Below are positions 50,475 to 59,902 of a DNA stretch of 64,000 nucleotides, piece by piece. Numbering within the stretch: the stretch's first letter is position 1; each line of letters begins with the position of its first letter. The DNA lies in assembly GCF_030380815.1 (NCBI RefSeq), contig NZ_JAUDUY010000008.1, positions 1-64,000 of the forward strand. Reading direction: 5' to 3'. The notes below the pieces were generated by a model, which was given only the letters and a program-made list of their open reading frames with translations, was not told the origin of the DNA and searched no databases. The position numbers were made by a program, and so were the translations under genes. This DNA comes from Robiginitalea aurantiaca (GTDB lineage: Bacteria; Bacteroidota; Bacteroidia; Flavobacteriales; Flavobacteriaceae).

Positions 50475-51508
50475 TTCCAGATACCCAAGGTGAGGAGCAT
50501 CCTGAAGAAGCGGAACTCTTTGAACACCATAGTTTTGAAGCAGCCTCAGGTCAGGAGCCGTTGCGTATAGACAAATACCTGATGAACCTGATCCGGAATG
50601 CCACACGCAATAAGATTCAGCAAGCGGCAAGGGATGGAAATATCAGGGTAAACGATCGGGTGGTTAAGCAAAATTACCGGGTAAAGGCGGGCGATGTTGT
50701 CAAAGTACTTTTTGAACACCCCCCTTATGAGCACCTCATCAAACCCGAGGCGATTCCACTGGATATTGTTTACGAGGATGACGCGCTAATGGTGATCAAT
50801 AAGCCGGCCGGGATGGTGGTCCACCCCGGACACGGGAATTATTCCGGTACCCTGGTCAATGCCCTGGCATACCACATGGAAGATCTTCCGCTGAATTCAG
50901 ATAACCGGCCCGGACTGGTGCATCGGATCGACAAGGATACTTCCGGACTTCTCGTGGTAGCCAAAACCTCTCAGGCAATGGCGAATCTGGCCAGGCAATT
51001 TTACGATAAGACTACTGAAAGGGAATATATCGCCCTGGTTTGGGGGAATGTTGAGGAGGATCGCGGCAGTATTGAGGGAGCCATTGGCAGGAATCCGAAG
51101 AACAGGTTGCAGATGCAGGTTTTTCCCGATGGTGAACAGGGGAAGGAAGCAAAAACGAACTATGAGGTCCTGGAGCGATTCCGGTACGTAACCCTGGTTT
51201 CCTGTCGTCTGGAAACAGGACGCACCCACCAGATTCGCGTACACATGAAATACCTGGGACACCCTCTTTTTAATGATGCCCGCTATGGGGGAGACCGAAT
51301 ACTCAAGGGAACCACCTTTAGTAAATACCGCCAATTTGTCGAAAATGCCTTTGCCATGTTGCCCCGTCAGGCGCTGCACGCGCATACCCTTGGTTTTACG
51401 CATCCGGAAACCGGAAAGTGGATGGCCTTTAAGTCCGACCTGCCTGAGGACATGAGCGCATGTATTTCGAAATGGCAGCATTATACACGCCATGTCGGGG
51501 ACGAATAA
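50471..51508 (+). CDS. rluD: RluA-family 23S rRNA pseudouridine synthase (RluD type)
   Basis: A 345-residue enzyme. The S4 RNA-binding domain (about 30-90, RIDKYLMNLIRNATRNKIQQAARDGNIRVND) precedes the catalytic domain with PAGMVVHPGHGNYSGTLVNAL and HRIDKDTSG, where Asp154 is the nucleophile; RLETGRTHQIRVHMKYLGHPLFND is the C-terminal motif. The S4 fusion and length suggest RluD (23S positions 1911/1915/1917 in E. coli). It starts inside the PASTA stop codon (ATGA). Confidence 0.92.
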   Translation: MIPDTQGEEHPEEAELFEHHSFEAASGQEPLRIDKYLMNLIRNATRNKIQQAARDGNIRVNDRVVKQNYRVKAGDVVKVLFEHPPYEHLIKPEAIPLDIVYEDDALMVINKPAGMVVHPGHGNYSGTLVNALAYHMEDLPLNSDNRPGLVHRIDKDTSGLLVVAKTSQAMANLARQFYDKTTEREYIALVWGNVEEDRGSIEGAIGRNPKNRLQMQVFPDGEQGKEAKTNYEVLERFRYVTLVSCRLETGRTHQIRVHMKYLGHPLFNDARYGGDRILKGTTFSKYRQFVENAFAMLPRQALHAHTLGFTHPETGKWMAFKSDLPEDMSACISKWQHYTRHVGDE

Positions 51509-51527
51509 GAAGGATTGATAGGGCTAT

Positions 51528-51566
51528 AAAAAAGTCCATTGGAATATCGGACTTCCAGTCTTTTTT
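51528..51566 (+). terminator. possible terminator after rluD
   Basis: AAGTCC (51532-51537) pairs with GGACTT (51549-51554), followed 6 bases later by TTTTTT. A competing pairing of A- and T-runs also exists, so strength is uncertain. Confidence 0.5.
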
Positions 51567-51572
51567 GAGTTG

Positions 51573-51580
51573 TATTTTCG
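51573..51580 (+). promoter_or_regulatory. variant -7 box of yaaA
   Basis: TATTTTCG, one base off TANNTTTG, 28 bases before the ATG at 51609. It lies just after the T-run of the candidate terminator. Confidence 0.45.
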
Positions 51581-51608
51581 TTTCTGTAAATGTTTTGAGC
51601 TCCCACTT

Positions 51609-52370
51609 ATGAAAATTGTCATTTCCCCTGCAAAATCACTGGATTTTGAATCGCCCCTTCCTACGGAGCAGTATTCCGAACCTGTTTTTCTGGAGCAGGC
51701 CGAAAAAATCAATAAAGTACTCGCGAAGAAGAAACCCAAATCGCTTTCGGATCTCATGGGAATTTCAGCCCAGCTTGCTGAACTGAACTGGGAAAGGAAT
51801 CAAAATTTTTCAATCCCGTTTACGCCCGACAATGCACGTCCTGCGGTTTTTGCATTCAACGGTGATGTCTACCAGGGCCTGGATGCCTACTCCCTCAATG
51901 CGGATCAATTAGACGGCCTGCAGAATACGCTGAGAATCCTATCCGGACTCTATGGGGTGCTGCGCCCCCTGGACCTGATCCAGCCTTATCGCCTGGAGAT
52001 GGGGACCAAACTCAAAATAGGTCGTAAGAAGAACCTTTACGATTTCTGGAAGGACGATATCACAAAACGGATCAATGCCGAACTCAAAGAAGGGGAGTTG
52101 TTTGTAAATCTCGCGAGTAACGAGTACTACAGCGCCATAGACTCCAGGGCGCTCAAAGTACCTGTAATTACCCCGATCTTTAAAGACTGGAGTAAGGACA
52201 AATTAAAAGTCATCAGTTTTTTCGCCAAAAAGGCCCGGGGATCCATGGTGCGCTACATTTTGGATCATAATGTAGAGACGCTGGATCAGATCAGGAGTTT
52301 TGACTCCGAAGGGTACCAGTTCAGTCCACAGCATACCCTTAAGGAATCAGAACCTGTTTTTGTGCGGTAA
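51609..52370 (+). CDS. yaaA: peroxide stress protein YaaA
   Basis: A 253-residue protein of the YaaA/DUF328 family: MKIVISPAKSLDFESPLP at the start, FNGDVYQGLDAYSLN (about 82-96), ILSGLYGVLRPLDLIQPYRLEMGTKL (about 114-139), NLASNEYYSAID and FFAKKARGSMVRYIL. In E. coli YaaA lowers free iron and limits DNA damage under peroxide. An in-frame start at 51570 would add 13 atypical residues and is rejected. Confidence 0.95.
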   Translation: MKIVISPAKSLDFESPLPTEQYSEPVFLEQAEKINKVLAKKKPKSLSDLMGISAQLAELNWERNQNFSIPFTPDNARPAVFAFNGDVYQGLDAYSLNADQLDGLQNTLRILSGLYGVLRPLDLIQPYRLEMGTKLKIGRKKNLYDFWKDDITKRINAELKEGELFVNLASNEYYSAIDSRALKVPVITPIFKDWSKDKLKVISFFAKKARGSMVRYILDHNVETLDQIRSFDSEGYQFSPQHTLKESEPVFVR

Positions 52371-52404
52371 TTCCTTTGGCGCTGCTCTAGTTGGTTAAGT
52401 ACCG

Positions 52405-52437
52405 GGCATCAGGATTTCCCCTTGATGCCGATTTTCT
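52405..52437 (+). terminator. possible terminator after yaaA
   Basis: GGCATCA (52405-52411) pairs with TGATGCC (52423-52429) around an 11-base loop, then GATTTTCT. The T-run is short. Confidence 0.45.
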
Positions 52438-52618
52438 CTTCAACCGGGGTTCTTTTACGAATTTTGCGAGGTCGCCGTACCCCGTAAGTCTTGTTTGCTA
52501 TTTTACCCCTTTTCGATTTTTTATCTCCTTTTCCCATTGGCCCTTATTGGTATCCTAAAATACGAATTCTCACGGGCATTCGTGCAGCATACCCGGGTTT
52601 ATATTAAGGGAAATCAAG

Positions 52619-52626
52619 TATTTTTG
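52619..52626 (+). promoter_or_regulatory. -7 promoter box of UDG-superfamily gene
   Basis: TATTTTTG matches TANNTTTG, 18 bases before the ATG at 52645. It shows that the open frame upstream to 52495 is probably not translated. Confidence 0.6.
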
Positions 52627-52644
52627 AGTCAGTCCAGACATCTT

Positions 52645-53319
52645 ATGCGGCCCTTCCAACACGTTCATCCCTATCCTCCGTTTCTTTTTGAAGCGGCCAC
52701 AAAGTGGATCGTGGGTACGCTTCCACCGCCTCGCTTTACCCAGGGAATCCTGAGGCCACTGGATGTCGACTTTTGTTACGGAAGCAGGGATGGTCAGTTA
52801 TGGCCAATACTCAACCGTATTTTCAGCCTCGACTTACCTTTTGAAACCAGTATCAGGGCCATTGAGGCCCGCAAGCGGTTCCTTCGTGAAAGGGGCATTG
52901 GTATTTGCGATATTGTAGATCGGGCGGAACGGGAAGCTATAAATGCGTCGGACCTGGGATTGCAGAATATTCAATTGAGGGATTTGCTCGGAATGCTCCG
53001 GAAATTTCCCAAAGTAACCCAACTCCTGTTCACCGGGGGGAACAGCAAAAATGGCCCGGAATATCTTTTCCGAAAACTTCTGAAGGAAAACGGCCTGCGA
53101 CTGGAATTGGTTTCAGATGCCGTACCCAGGATACACCAATTCCCGTTGCCCGGTGCAGAATCCGCGGATCGGATTATTACAACAGTTTCCCTTACGGCGC
53201 CCTCAGGCTCGGCCAATCGGGCCGTGGGAAGTATTCCTGAGTATAAGGCGCGGAAAGCCAAAGATCCGGGTTATACCGTTATGGATTTCAGGGTGGAACA
53301 GTATCGGGAGTTTTTCTGA
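52645..53319 (+). CDS. uracil-DNA glycosylase superfamily protein
   Basis: A 224-residue protein. HPYPPFLFEAATKWIVGTLPPPRFTQG (about 8-34) and VDFCYGSRDGQLWPIL (about 41-56) resemble the mismatch/uracil glycosylase (Mug/SMUG-like) fold, with GTLPPP in the place of the G-x-x-P-G/P water-activating loop. GIGICDIVDRAERE (about 84-97) and LLFTGGNSKNGPEYLF (about 129) follow. I assign the superfamily only: members include DNA repair enzymes and proteins of unknown function. The start is set by the -7 box at 52619. Confidence 0.7.
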   Translation: MRPFQHVHPYPPFLFEAATKWIVGTLPPPRFTQGILRPLDVDFCYGSRDGQLWPILNRIFSLDLPFETSIRAIEARKRFLRERGIGICDIVDRAEREAINASDLGLQNIQLRDLLGMLRKFPKVTQLLFTGGNSKNGPEYLFRKLLKENGLRLELVSDAVPRIHQFPLPGAESADRIITTVSLTAPSGSANRAVGSIPEYKARKAKDPGYTVMDFRVEQYREFF

Positions 53320-53511
53320 GAATCAGGACAGGTTAGATTGATGTAGTGGTGCCGTCAAAGGGTTCTGTATCCTTGTTGGTTTTATCCCCGGATTCGCCAT
53401 ATTTTGTGATAAGTCGTCGAAAACGATGTTTAAAAGTGTACTTATACCGATCTTTAGGGTGCGCCGCGGGTTATGCGTCCTTGGATCCACAGCCTTAAAA
53501 CCAAAAAAAAT

Positions 53512-56058
53512 ATGAGCCAGACCGAAAGACTGAAGGAATTCCAGAAATCCGTACGGAACAGTTTTAATGTCTACAACAGTCTTTTGTTGAACCTTCCCTA
53601 TACCGAGGGAGATGATATCGGAATTCTCATTCCATTTCTCTATAAGGAGAGTGAAGCAGGGCTGCAGGCAGGGATAAACCCTTCTGACATCCTGCAATCC
53701 TTTTTTGACAGGTACACAACTGCCGACACGGAGCAAAGGCGTATTGACCTGATGTTTCGGATTATACAATACGTAGAACGACAGGTGGTGCTTTACGACA
53801 GTGTGGAGGATGCGGCTTTTCCGCGTCTGCACCGACATAGCGATTCTCCCGTGATCCGCGACTTTATGCAAGTAGCCCGGAGAAAGGACAGATGGGCCGA
53901 GATCACCGGGAAGCTCAATACATTCAGTGCCCGAATCGTACTCACAGCCCACCCCACGCAATTCTACACCCCGGCTGTATTGGATATTATTTCAGAGTTG
54001 CGTTCGCTCATCCTGAAGAACAAGATAGATGAAATCGACCTGACCTTGCAGCAACTCGGGCTCACCTCACTGATAAACCGGGAGAAGCCCACCCCTTTGG
54101 ACGAAGCGAAAAACATCATCTATATCCTCAGGCATATTTATTACGATGCCGCCGGGGATTTTTACAGCCATATTAAATCCAGTATCGGAAACCCGGACTT
54201 CAACAACCCCGACATCATCAAGCTCGGATTCTGGCCCGGAGGGGACCGGGACGGAAACCCCTTTGTTACGGCTTCAATTACCATGGCTGTTGCCGATGAA
54301 CTTCGCACTACGTTGATGAAATGTTACAACGCAGACATCAAAGAATTACAGAAAAAACTTTCTTTCAGGGAGGTGCAGGGGCCTCTGGAGGCGCTCCGAA
54401 AGCGCATTTATGTGGCGATGTTCGATACCGAAAAAGCCATTTCCTTCGAGCAGATTATCGAACCCCTTCTCGAAATACGCCAGACGATTACCAGGCATTA
54501 CCACGGTTTGTACCTGAGGGAACTCACCGCGTTTACAGATAAGGTCAGGCTGTTCCGTACCCATTTTGCCAACCTGGATATCCGCCAGGACCACAGGGTC
54601 CACAAAAGTGTCGTGGAAGCCGTGCTGAAACACCAAGGGTACATCCGGGAATCCCTGGATGAGCTTTCAGAGGACAGGCTTATCGCCCTTTTGAGCGAGG
54701 AATCCGTGGCGGTCGACCCCGCTGACTTTACCGATCCGGTCATACAGGATACGCTACGCAATATTACACAACTCCCGGAGATCCAGAGAAAAAACGGGGA
54801 AGCGGGCTGTAACCGCTATATCATCAGCAACTCGGAAGATAAGTTTTCGGTGCTGTTTGTCTATGGCCTGTTTCGTTGGTGTGGCTGGGAAGGGCGTAAA
54901 ATCAGTTTCGACATTGTCCCCCTTTTCGAAACCATGAAGGGTATGGACACTTCCATTGCCGTCATGCAATCCCTCTTTGATCTTTCGTTCTACCGAGCGC
55001 ATATCAATTCCCGAAAGAACCGGCAAACCATCATGCTTGGCTTTTCAGACGGTACAAAAGACGGGGGTTACCTGAAAGCAAACTGGTCTATTTTCAAAAC
55101 AAAAGAACACCTCTCCGAGGTATGTTCCAAAAATGGAGTACAGGCGGTTTTCTTCGACGGCCGGGGGGGGCCTCCCGCAAGGGGAGGGGGAAAAACCCAC
55201 AGGTTTTACGCCGCACAGACAACTGAGATTGCCAATGAAGAAATACAGCTCACCGTACAGGGTCAAACGATCACAAGTACTTTCGGAACCCGGGAGCAAT
55301 TTCTGCATAACAGCGAACAATTACTCACTGCAGGCCTGTCTAATTCCCTTTACGGGGAGGACAATGCGATTGACCCTTCCCAGCGCGATTTGATCGAAAC
55401 CCTTTCGGAACTGAGCTATAGTAAATACAACGAATTGAAACACCATGAGATGTTCATTCCCTATCTGGAAGAACGCAGTACGTTGCGGTTTTACAAAAAA
55501 GCGAATATCGGCAGCAGGCCAGGGAAGCGCGGGAACAAGGCCAAACTGGAACTTACAGACCTCCGTGCCATTTCCTTTGTGGGTTCCTGGAGCCAGCTCA
55601 AGCAGAATGTCCCGGGGTATTTCGGAATCGGAACAGCCCTGAAAAAAGTCAAAGATGAGGGAAGGATAGCTGAATTGAAAGCCCTGTTCAGCGATGTGGC
55701 ATTTTTCAGAGCCTTGATGCAAAACAGTATGATGTCCCTGACCAAGTCCTATTTTGAGTTAACCGCCTATATGGAAAAGGATCCTAAGTTTGGCCCTTTC
55801 TGGAAGATACTCAGGGATGAGTACCTGCTTTCAAAACAAATGCTACTGGAAATTTCCGGGTATACCGAATTAATGCAGGACGAACTCCTTTCGCGTGAAT
55901 CCATTCGGATTCGCGAACAGATCGTACTCCCATTACTGGTGATACAGCAATCGGCATTGCAAAAATTCAATGATGCCTCCGGGAATCGGGAACTCTATGA
56001 GAAAATTGTGACCCGGTCTTTATACGGGAATATCAACGCAAGCAGAAATTCTGCCTGA
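53512..56058 (+). CDS. ppc: phosphoenolpyruvate carboxylase (Bacteroidetes type)
   Basis: An 848-residue enzyme making oxaloacetate from PEP and bicarbonate. The catalytic His147 is in LTAHPTQFYTP, GFWPGGDRDGNPFVTA (about 242) is the substrate loop, LDIRQDHRVH and MLGFSDGTKDGGYLKANW follow, then FDGRGGPPARGGGKTH (about 547-562), which replaces the common GRGGxxGRGGGP. The C-terminal helices bear YSxxxELKHHEMFIPYLE. Motifs and order are complete. ATG 53512 is preferred over 53473, which would add 13 atypical residues. Confidence 0.93.
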   Translation: MSQTERLKEFQKSVRNSFNVYNSLLLNLPYTEGDDIGILIPFLYKESEAGLQAGINPSDILQSFFDRYTTADTEQRRIDLMFRIIQYVERQVVLYDSVEDAAFPRLHRHSDSPVIRDFMQVARRKDRWAEITGKLNTFSARIVLTAHPTQFYTPAVLDIISELRSLILKNKIDEIDLTLQQLGLTSLINREKPTPLDEAKNIIYILRHIYYDAAGDFYSHIKSSIGNPDFNNPDIIKLGFWPGGDRDGNPFVTASITMAVADELRTTLMKCYNADIKELQKKLSFREVQGPLEALRKRIYVAMFDTEKAISFEQIIEPLLEIRQTITRHYHGLYLRELTAFTDKVRLFRTHFANLDIRQDHRVHKSVVEAVLKHQGYIRESLDELSEDRLIALLSEESVAVDPADFTDPVIQDTLRNITQLPEIQRKNGEAGCNRYIISNSEDKFSVLFVYGLFRWCGWEGRKISFDIVPLFETMKGMDTSIAVMQSLFDLSFYRAHINSRKNRQTIMLGFSDGTKDGGYLKANWSIFKTKEHLSEVCSKNGVQAVFFDGRGGPPARGGGKTHRFYAAQTTEIANEEIQLTVQGQTITSTFGTREQFLHNSEQLLTAGLSNSLYGEDNAIDPSQRDLIETLSELSYSKYNELKHHEMFIPYLEERSTLRFYKKANIGSRPGKRGNKAKLELTDLRAISFVGSWSQLKQNVPGYFGIGTALKKVKDEGRIAELKALFSDVAFFRALMQNSMMSLTKSYFELTAYMEKDPKFGPFWKILRDEYLLSKQMLLEISGYTELMQDELLSRESIRIREQIVLPLLVIQQSALQKFNDASGNRELYEKIVTRSLYGNINASRNSA

Positions 56059-56112
56059 AAAAGACCTTCTCCGGGCAAAGTGTTTTCAAGATTGCAATCA
56101 CCATTCCAGGTC

Positions 56113-57612
56113 TTATTCCCCAAGGGGAGTCGTCAAAATTGCCTGCAGGGTTCTGATGCCGTAATCGATCTGACCGAGTTTCAAGTTCTCATTGGGGCTG
56201 TGCTGATTGTTGTCCGGATTAACCAGGGGAAGCAGGAATGCAGGAATCTCCAGGGCATTTACAAAAGGGGCAATAGGAACAGTGCCTCCCATGATCCGAA
56301 TCTGAACTACCGGCTGCGAAAAGGTATCCGTAAGGAGCGTTTTCAAATGCGCTCCGAAGGGATGATTCAGGGATGTGCGGAAGGCATCGGTCACGCTTCC
56401 TTCCGAAACAGTGACCCATCTGTCTGCCGAAGCCCTCATTTCTGCTGACGGAACGGTTTCCGTGATCCGATATCCCTTGGACTCGATATGTTTGCGTACC
56501 AGGGATTTTAGTCGGGCACCATCGCTTTCCGGAACCAGCCTCAGGTCCAGTTCCGCAGTGGCGGTGGCAGGCACGATTGTCCGGGCTTCCGGACCCACCC
56601 AGCCCGAGGACAGCCCACGGACATTGAGGGAGGGATATTGCAGGGCTTCCTGATAGAAAGCGCCTACTTTTTCCGGGGTCCTAATCTGTAATGCCCGGTT
56701 GATTTGTTCCGGATCGTCCGGGACCGCCTTAAGGACATCCACTTCTTGCGTTGTCAATTCTATCCCATCATAATATCCCGGGATCAGTACCCTGCCTTCG
56801 GAATCTTTCATGCCGGCGAGGATCTGTGAGAGTTGCATTCCGGGATTCGGGGCGTAATTTCCGTAGTGACCGCTATGCTGTGGGAGTATGGGGCCATAGG
56901 TGGTAAGGCTCATAGATGTAATCCCCCGACAACCGTAAACGATCGTAGGCTGGCCGGAAACGTGGACGGGGCCATCTGAAATAATCAGGTAATCAGCTTC
57001 CAGAAGTTCCCGGTATTGCACCACTGCAGCGGGCAGGGGTGCACTGCTTTTTTCTTCTTCCCCATCCAGAATAATTTTGACGTTAAAGGACAGATCCTGG
57101 CCTGTTTTTCGGATGAGGTCTATCGTATTGAGAAACATGACAATCGGTCCTTTGTCGTCTGAGGTCGAGCGACCATACAGCCTCCAGTCATAAGGAATGT
57201 CCTCATCGAGATCGCTGAAAGGGTGCTCTTGCCACTGCTCGCCACTGCGGGATTTCAGGACTGTCTTGTAGGGATCGGGTTGATCCCATTTTGAAGGGTC
57301 TACGGATTGTCCGTCAAAATGCATGTAGAACAGCAGGGTGGGTTTTTTTGAATCCATGGGGAGGGCGGCAAAAAACAAAGGCAACCCATCGGTGGGCAGG
57401 ACTGAGGTGTTGAATCCCCTGTCGCTGAATTTATCGGAGAGCCAGGTGATATTTCGGTTGATGTCTGAAGGATTCAGGGCATCATTGGGAATGGCTACAA
57501 ATTCGACCAGTTCGTCGATAGTGTGCCTTACCTGGGTTTTGATCAGAGCATTGTCCTGTGCCTGGCTCCATAGTCCGGCCATTAGGAAGCATATGAGTAG
57601 TTGTTTGCGCAT
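56113..57612 (-). CDS. M20 family zinc peptidase, exported
   Basis: A 499-residue protein with a signal peptide ending WSQAQ. M20 motifs: LLFYMHFDGQSVDP (His ligand and Asp, about 90-103), YGRSTSDDKGPIVMF (bridging Asp, about 146), ILDGEEEKSS (catalytic Glu and ligand, about 183) and a C-terminal RIMGGTVPIAPF (about 440). A lid domain lies between. It is probably a dipeptidase or aminoacylase in the periplasm. The frame is open upstream to 57681, but ATG 57612 gives the signal peptide. It follows the trp operon, 73 bases after its last small gene. Confidence 0.88.
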   Translation of the reverse strand: MRKQLLICFLMAGLWSQAQDNALIKTQVRHTIDELVEFVAIPNDALNPSDINRNITWLSDKFSDRGFNTSVLPTDGLPLFFAALPMDSKKPTLLFYMHFDGQSVDPSKWDQPDPYKTVLKSRSGEQWQEHPFSDLDEDIPYDWRLYGRSTSDDKGPIVMFLNTIDLIRKTGQDLSFNVKIILDGEEEKSSAPLPAAVVQYRELLEADYLIISDGPVHVSGQPTIVYGCRGITSMSLTTYGPILPQHSGHYGNYAPNPGMQLSQILAGMKDSEGRVLIPGYYDGIELTTQEVDVLKAVPDDPEQINRALQIRTPEKVGAFYQEALQYPSLNVRGLSSGWVGPEARTIVPATATAELDLRLVPESDGARLKSLVRKHIESKGYRITETVPSAEMRASADRWVTVSEGSVTDAFRTSLNHPFGAHLKTLLTDTFSQPVVQIRIMGGTVPIAPFVNALEIPAFLLPLVNPDNNQHSPNENLKLGQIDYGIRTLQAILTTPLGE

Positions 57613-57685
57613 TGGAGTGGTTAGATGAGGTCTAAAGCTAAAGAAATTTACCATGTGGCATGCAGTTTGGGTATAAATCATTTCC

Positions 57686-57907
57686 TCAGGATTGCGGTCT
57701 TAGTTTTATTACGATAAGGCGTATAAGAAGGATCCAGGGCAGGCCGTGAAATACCAGGTCGAACCAGTCCATAATGGTCATTCCGGTCGCACCTCCGCGC
57801 ACCCAACGGAGCTTTCCCCAAATGTGAGGCTCCGGAAAATAGGGAGCCAGACCCAAAGTCAGGCAGATAAGGATGACCATTCTCCAGTCGTTCAGAAAAT
57901 TTTTCAC
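57686..57907 (-). CDS. small conserved membrane protein, coupled to trpA
   Basis: A 73-residue protein with two membrane helices (about 9-24 and 50-68), joined by EPHIWGKLRWVRGGATGMTIMDWFDLVFHG. I recall similar flavobacterial proteins labelled 'RND transporter', but it is far too short for that and the label should not be trusted. It begins with GTG 57907, overlapping the trpA stop (GTGA), so it is translated with the tryptophan operon. Function unknown. Confidence 0.7.
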   Translation of the reverse strand: MKNFLNDWRMVILICLTLGLAPYFPEPHIWGKLRWVRGGATGMTIMDWFDLVFHGLPWILLIRLIVIKLRPQS

Positions 57908-58692
57908 GGTCTGACGGATTTAATGAAGGAGGAAATTCCTGAAAGCCCATGAGCCGTTAAGGTCTTGATAAAAGCGGAACCTATTATCGCCCCTTTCGCA
58001 TGTTTTGTCGCCTGTCCAAAAGTTTGCGCATTGCTAATGCCGAAGCCCACAATTTGAGGGTTTTTTAAGTTCATTTCTGAAACGCGTTTAAAATAATCCT
58101 CCGCAGCTGGATCAAAGCCTTGTTGTGCCCCTGTAGTACTCGCAGTGCTGACCATGTAGATAAAAGCATCTGAAGTCCTGTCGATAGTTCGAATCCGGGC
58201 CTCAGAAGTCTGGGGGGTAATCAGGAACACCATTTTCAGCCCGTATTTTTCAAAAATCGCGCGATATTGTTTTTGATAGATTTCCAGGGGCAGATCGGGC
58301 AATATAAGGCCATCGATGCCAACTTCACGGCACTTTTCGCAAAATGCCTCAACCCCGAATTGCAGTACCGGATTGAAATACCCCATAAGGATTAAGGGCA
58401 GGTGGATCTCACTTCGCACGTCCCTGAGCTGGTCAAAGAGACGATGGGTTGTCATTCCATTCTTAAGTGCAGCCATGGAACTCTCCTGAATGGTAGGGCC
58501 ATCTGCCAGTGGATCGCTGAACGGCAGCCCAATCTCTATCATATCCACACCGTTTTTCTGAAGTTCACGCAATACAGGAAGGGTATCCTCCAAATGGGGA
58601 TATCCTGCAGTAAAATAAATGGAAAGCAGGGGCCCTTCCTTTTTTAAGGCGACCCCGATCCGATCGGTTTTTTTATTTTCTTTGATCTGCAT
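57904..58692 (-). CDS. trpA: tryptophan synthase alpha chain
   Basis: A 262-residue TIM barrel that cleaves indole-3-glycerol phosphate. Catalytic Glu53 in MIEIGLPFSDPLADGP and Asp64 are both present, LLSIYFTAGYPHLEDT is the N-terminal signature, and IVGFGISNAQTFGQA (about 208) the phosphate site. It is the last biosynthetic gene of the trp operon, 12 bases after trpB, and overlaps the small membrane-protein gene. Confidence 0.97.
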   Translation of the reverse strand: MQIKENKKTDRIGVALKKEGPLLSIYFTAGYPHLEDTLPVLRELQKNGVDMIEIGLPFSDPLADGPTIQESSMAALKNGMTTHRLFDQLRDVRSEIHLPLILMGYFNPVLQFGVEAFCEKCREVGIDGLILPDLPLEIYQKQYRAIFEKYGLKMVFLITPQTSEARIRTIDRTSDAFIYMVSTASTTGAQQGFDPAAEDYFKRVSEMNLKNPQIVGFGISNAQTFGQATKHAKGAIIGSAFIKTLTAHGLSGISSFIKSVRP

Positions 58693-58704
58693 AGTTGCAA
58701 CTAC

Positions 58705-59889
58705 TTATAGATTGAAATGCTCGATATAGGTCTGAAGGTCCTTATCCCCGCGTCCGGATAGGTTAAAGACCAGTATGTCTTCCGGGTTAAAGGTTCGCTG
58801 TTTGAGCACTGCAAAGGCATGGGCAGTTTCAATGGCAGGGATTATTCCCTCAAGCGCGGCCAGTTCTTTACCGGCTTCCATGGCTTGCTGATCTGTTACG
58901 GAATGAAACTCGCCCCGTCCAGAGGTGAAAAGATGCGCGTGCATAGGTCCAATCCCCGGATAGTCCAGTCCTGCTGAAATGGAATAGGGTTCGGTAATTT
59001 GTCCGTCTGTTGTCTGCATCAGGAGCGTTTTGCTGCCGTGAATGATCCCGACGGTTCCCAGGGCAGAAGTTGCTGCACTTTCTCCCGTGCTTATTCCCTT
59101 TCCCGCGGCCTCTACGGCGATAATGCCTACCTCGGGCCGGTCCAGGTAATGATAATAGGCACCCGCGGCATTGCTTCCTCCCCCCACACAGGCGATGACG
59201 TAGTCCGGGGCATCCCGGCCTTCCTTCTCCAGTAATTGCTTCTGGATTTCTTCAGAAATAACAGCCTGGAAGCGGGCGACCATATCCGGATACGGATGGG
59301 GTCCAACCACGGATCCGATAATATAATGAGTGTCTTCCGGATTGTTTATCCAGTCCCTGATGGCTTCATTCGTGGCGTCTTTTAAGGTTCGGCTTCCGGA
59401 GCGCGCGGGCCTGACTTCCGCCCCGAGTAGTTTCATCCGGGCCACATTGGGTGCCTGCCGGGCAATATCAACCTCCCCCATATACACAATACAAGGCAGG
59501 CCCATCAGGGCGCAAACCGTTGCAGTAGCCACTCCATGCTGTCCGGCACCGGTCTCCGCGATAATTCGTTTTTTACCCAGTTTACGGGCCATCAGAATCT
59601 GCCCGATGGTATTATTGACCTTATGTGCTCCCGTATGGCAAAGGTCTTCCCGTTTCAGATAGATCCGGGCCCCGTATTTCTCAGAGAGCCGCCGGGCGAA
59701 ATAAAGGGGCGTAGGGCGGCCTACATACTCCCTGAGCAATTGGTGAAATTCCTTTTGAAACTCCGGGCTTTCCATGATTTCCACGTATCTGGATTTCAGC
59801 TCATCCACATTGGGATAGAGCATTTCCGGAATAAAAGCCCCTCCAAATTCTCCGTAAAAACCATCTGAATCTGCGTGATAATTCTCCAT
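58705..59889 (-). CDS. trpB: tryptophan synthase beta chain
   Basis: A 394-residue PLP enzyme joining indole to serine. PLP Lys90 is in [12 protein letters not shown], the catalytic Glu in [13 protein letters not shown] (about 110), [15 protein letters not shown] (about 231-245) binds the phosphate, and [13 protein letters not shown] follows. ATG 59889 begins the conserved [19 protein letters not shown], 13 bases after trpF. Confidence 0.97.
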   Translation of the reverse strand: MENYHADSDGFYGEFGGAFIPEMLYPNVDELKSRYVEIMESPEFQKEFHQLLREYVGRPTPLYFARRLSEKYGARIYLKREDLCHTGAHKVNNTIGQILMARKLGKKRIIAETGAGQHGVATATVCALMGLPCIVYMGEVDIARQAPNVARMKLLGAEVRPARSGSRTLKDATNEAIRDWINNPEDTHYIIGSVVGPHPYPDMVARFQAVISEEIQKQLLEKEGRDAPDYVIACVGGGSNAAGAYYHYLDRPEVGIIAVEAAGKGISTGESAATSALGTVGIIHGSKTLLMQTTDGQITEPYSISAGLDYPGIGPMHAHLFTSGRGEFHSVTDQQAMEAGKELAALEGIIPAIETAHAFAVLKQRTFNPEDILVFNLSGRGDKDLQTYIEHFNL

Positions 59890-59902
59890 TTTGTTTTTTA
59901 AT

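Noticed and set aside
52495-52644. Possible 50-residue hydrophobic N-terminal extension of the UDG-like protein
   Set aside because: The -7 promoter box at 52619-52626 lies within it, so transcription probably starts after the extension.
53512-56058. PEP carboxylase loop FDGRGGPPARGGGKTH as a novel active site
   Set aside because: As I recall, this form is usual for Bacteroidetes PEP carboxylases, so it is a lineage feature rather than a discovery.
57686-57907. Calling the 73-residue protein an RND transporter
   Set aside because: RND pumps have about 1000 residues and twelve helices; this has two helices.
57678-57950. Alternative leftward 90-codon frame over the small membrane-protein gene
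   Set aside because: It is charged and Gly/Pro-rich without membrane helices, and overlaps trpA by 47 bases; the GTG 57907 frame has coherent helices and a GTGA junction.
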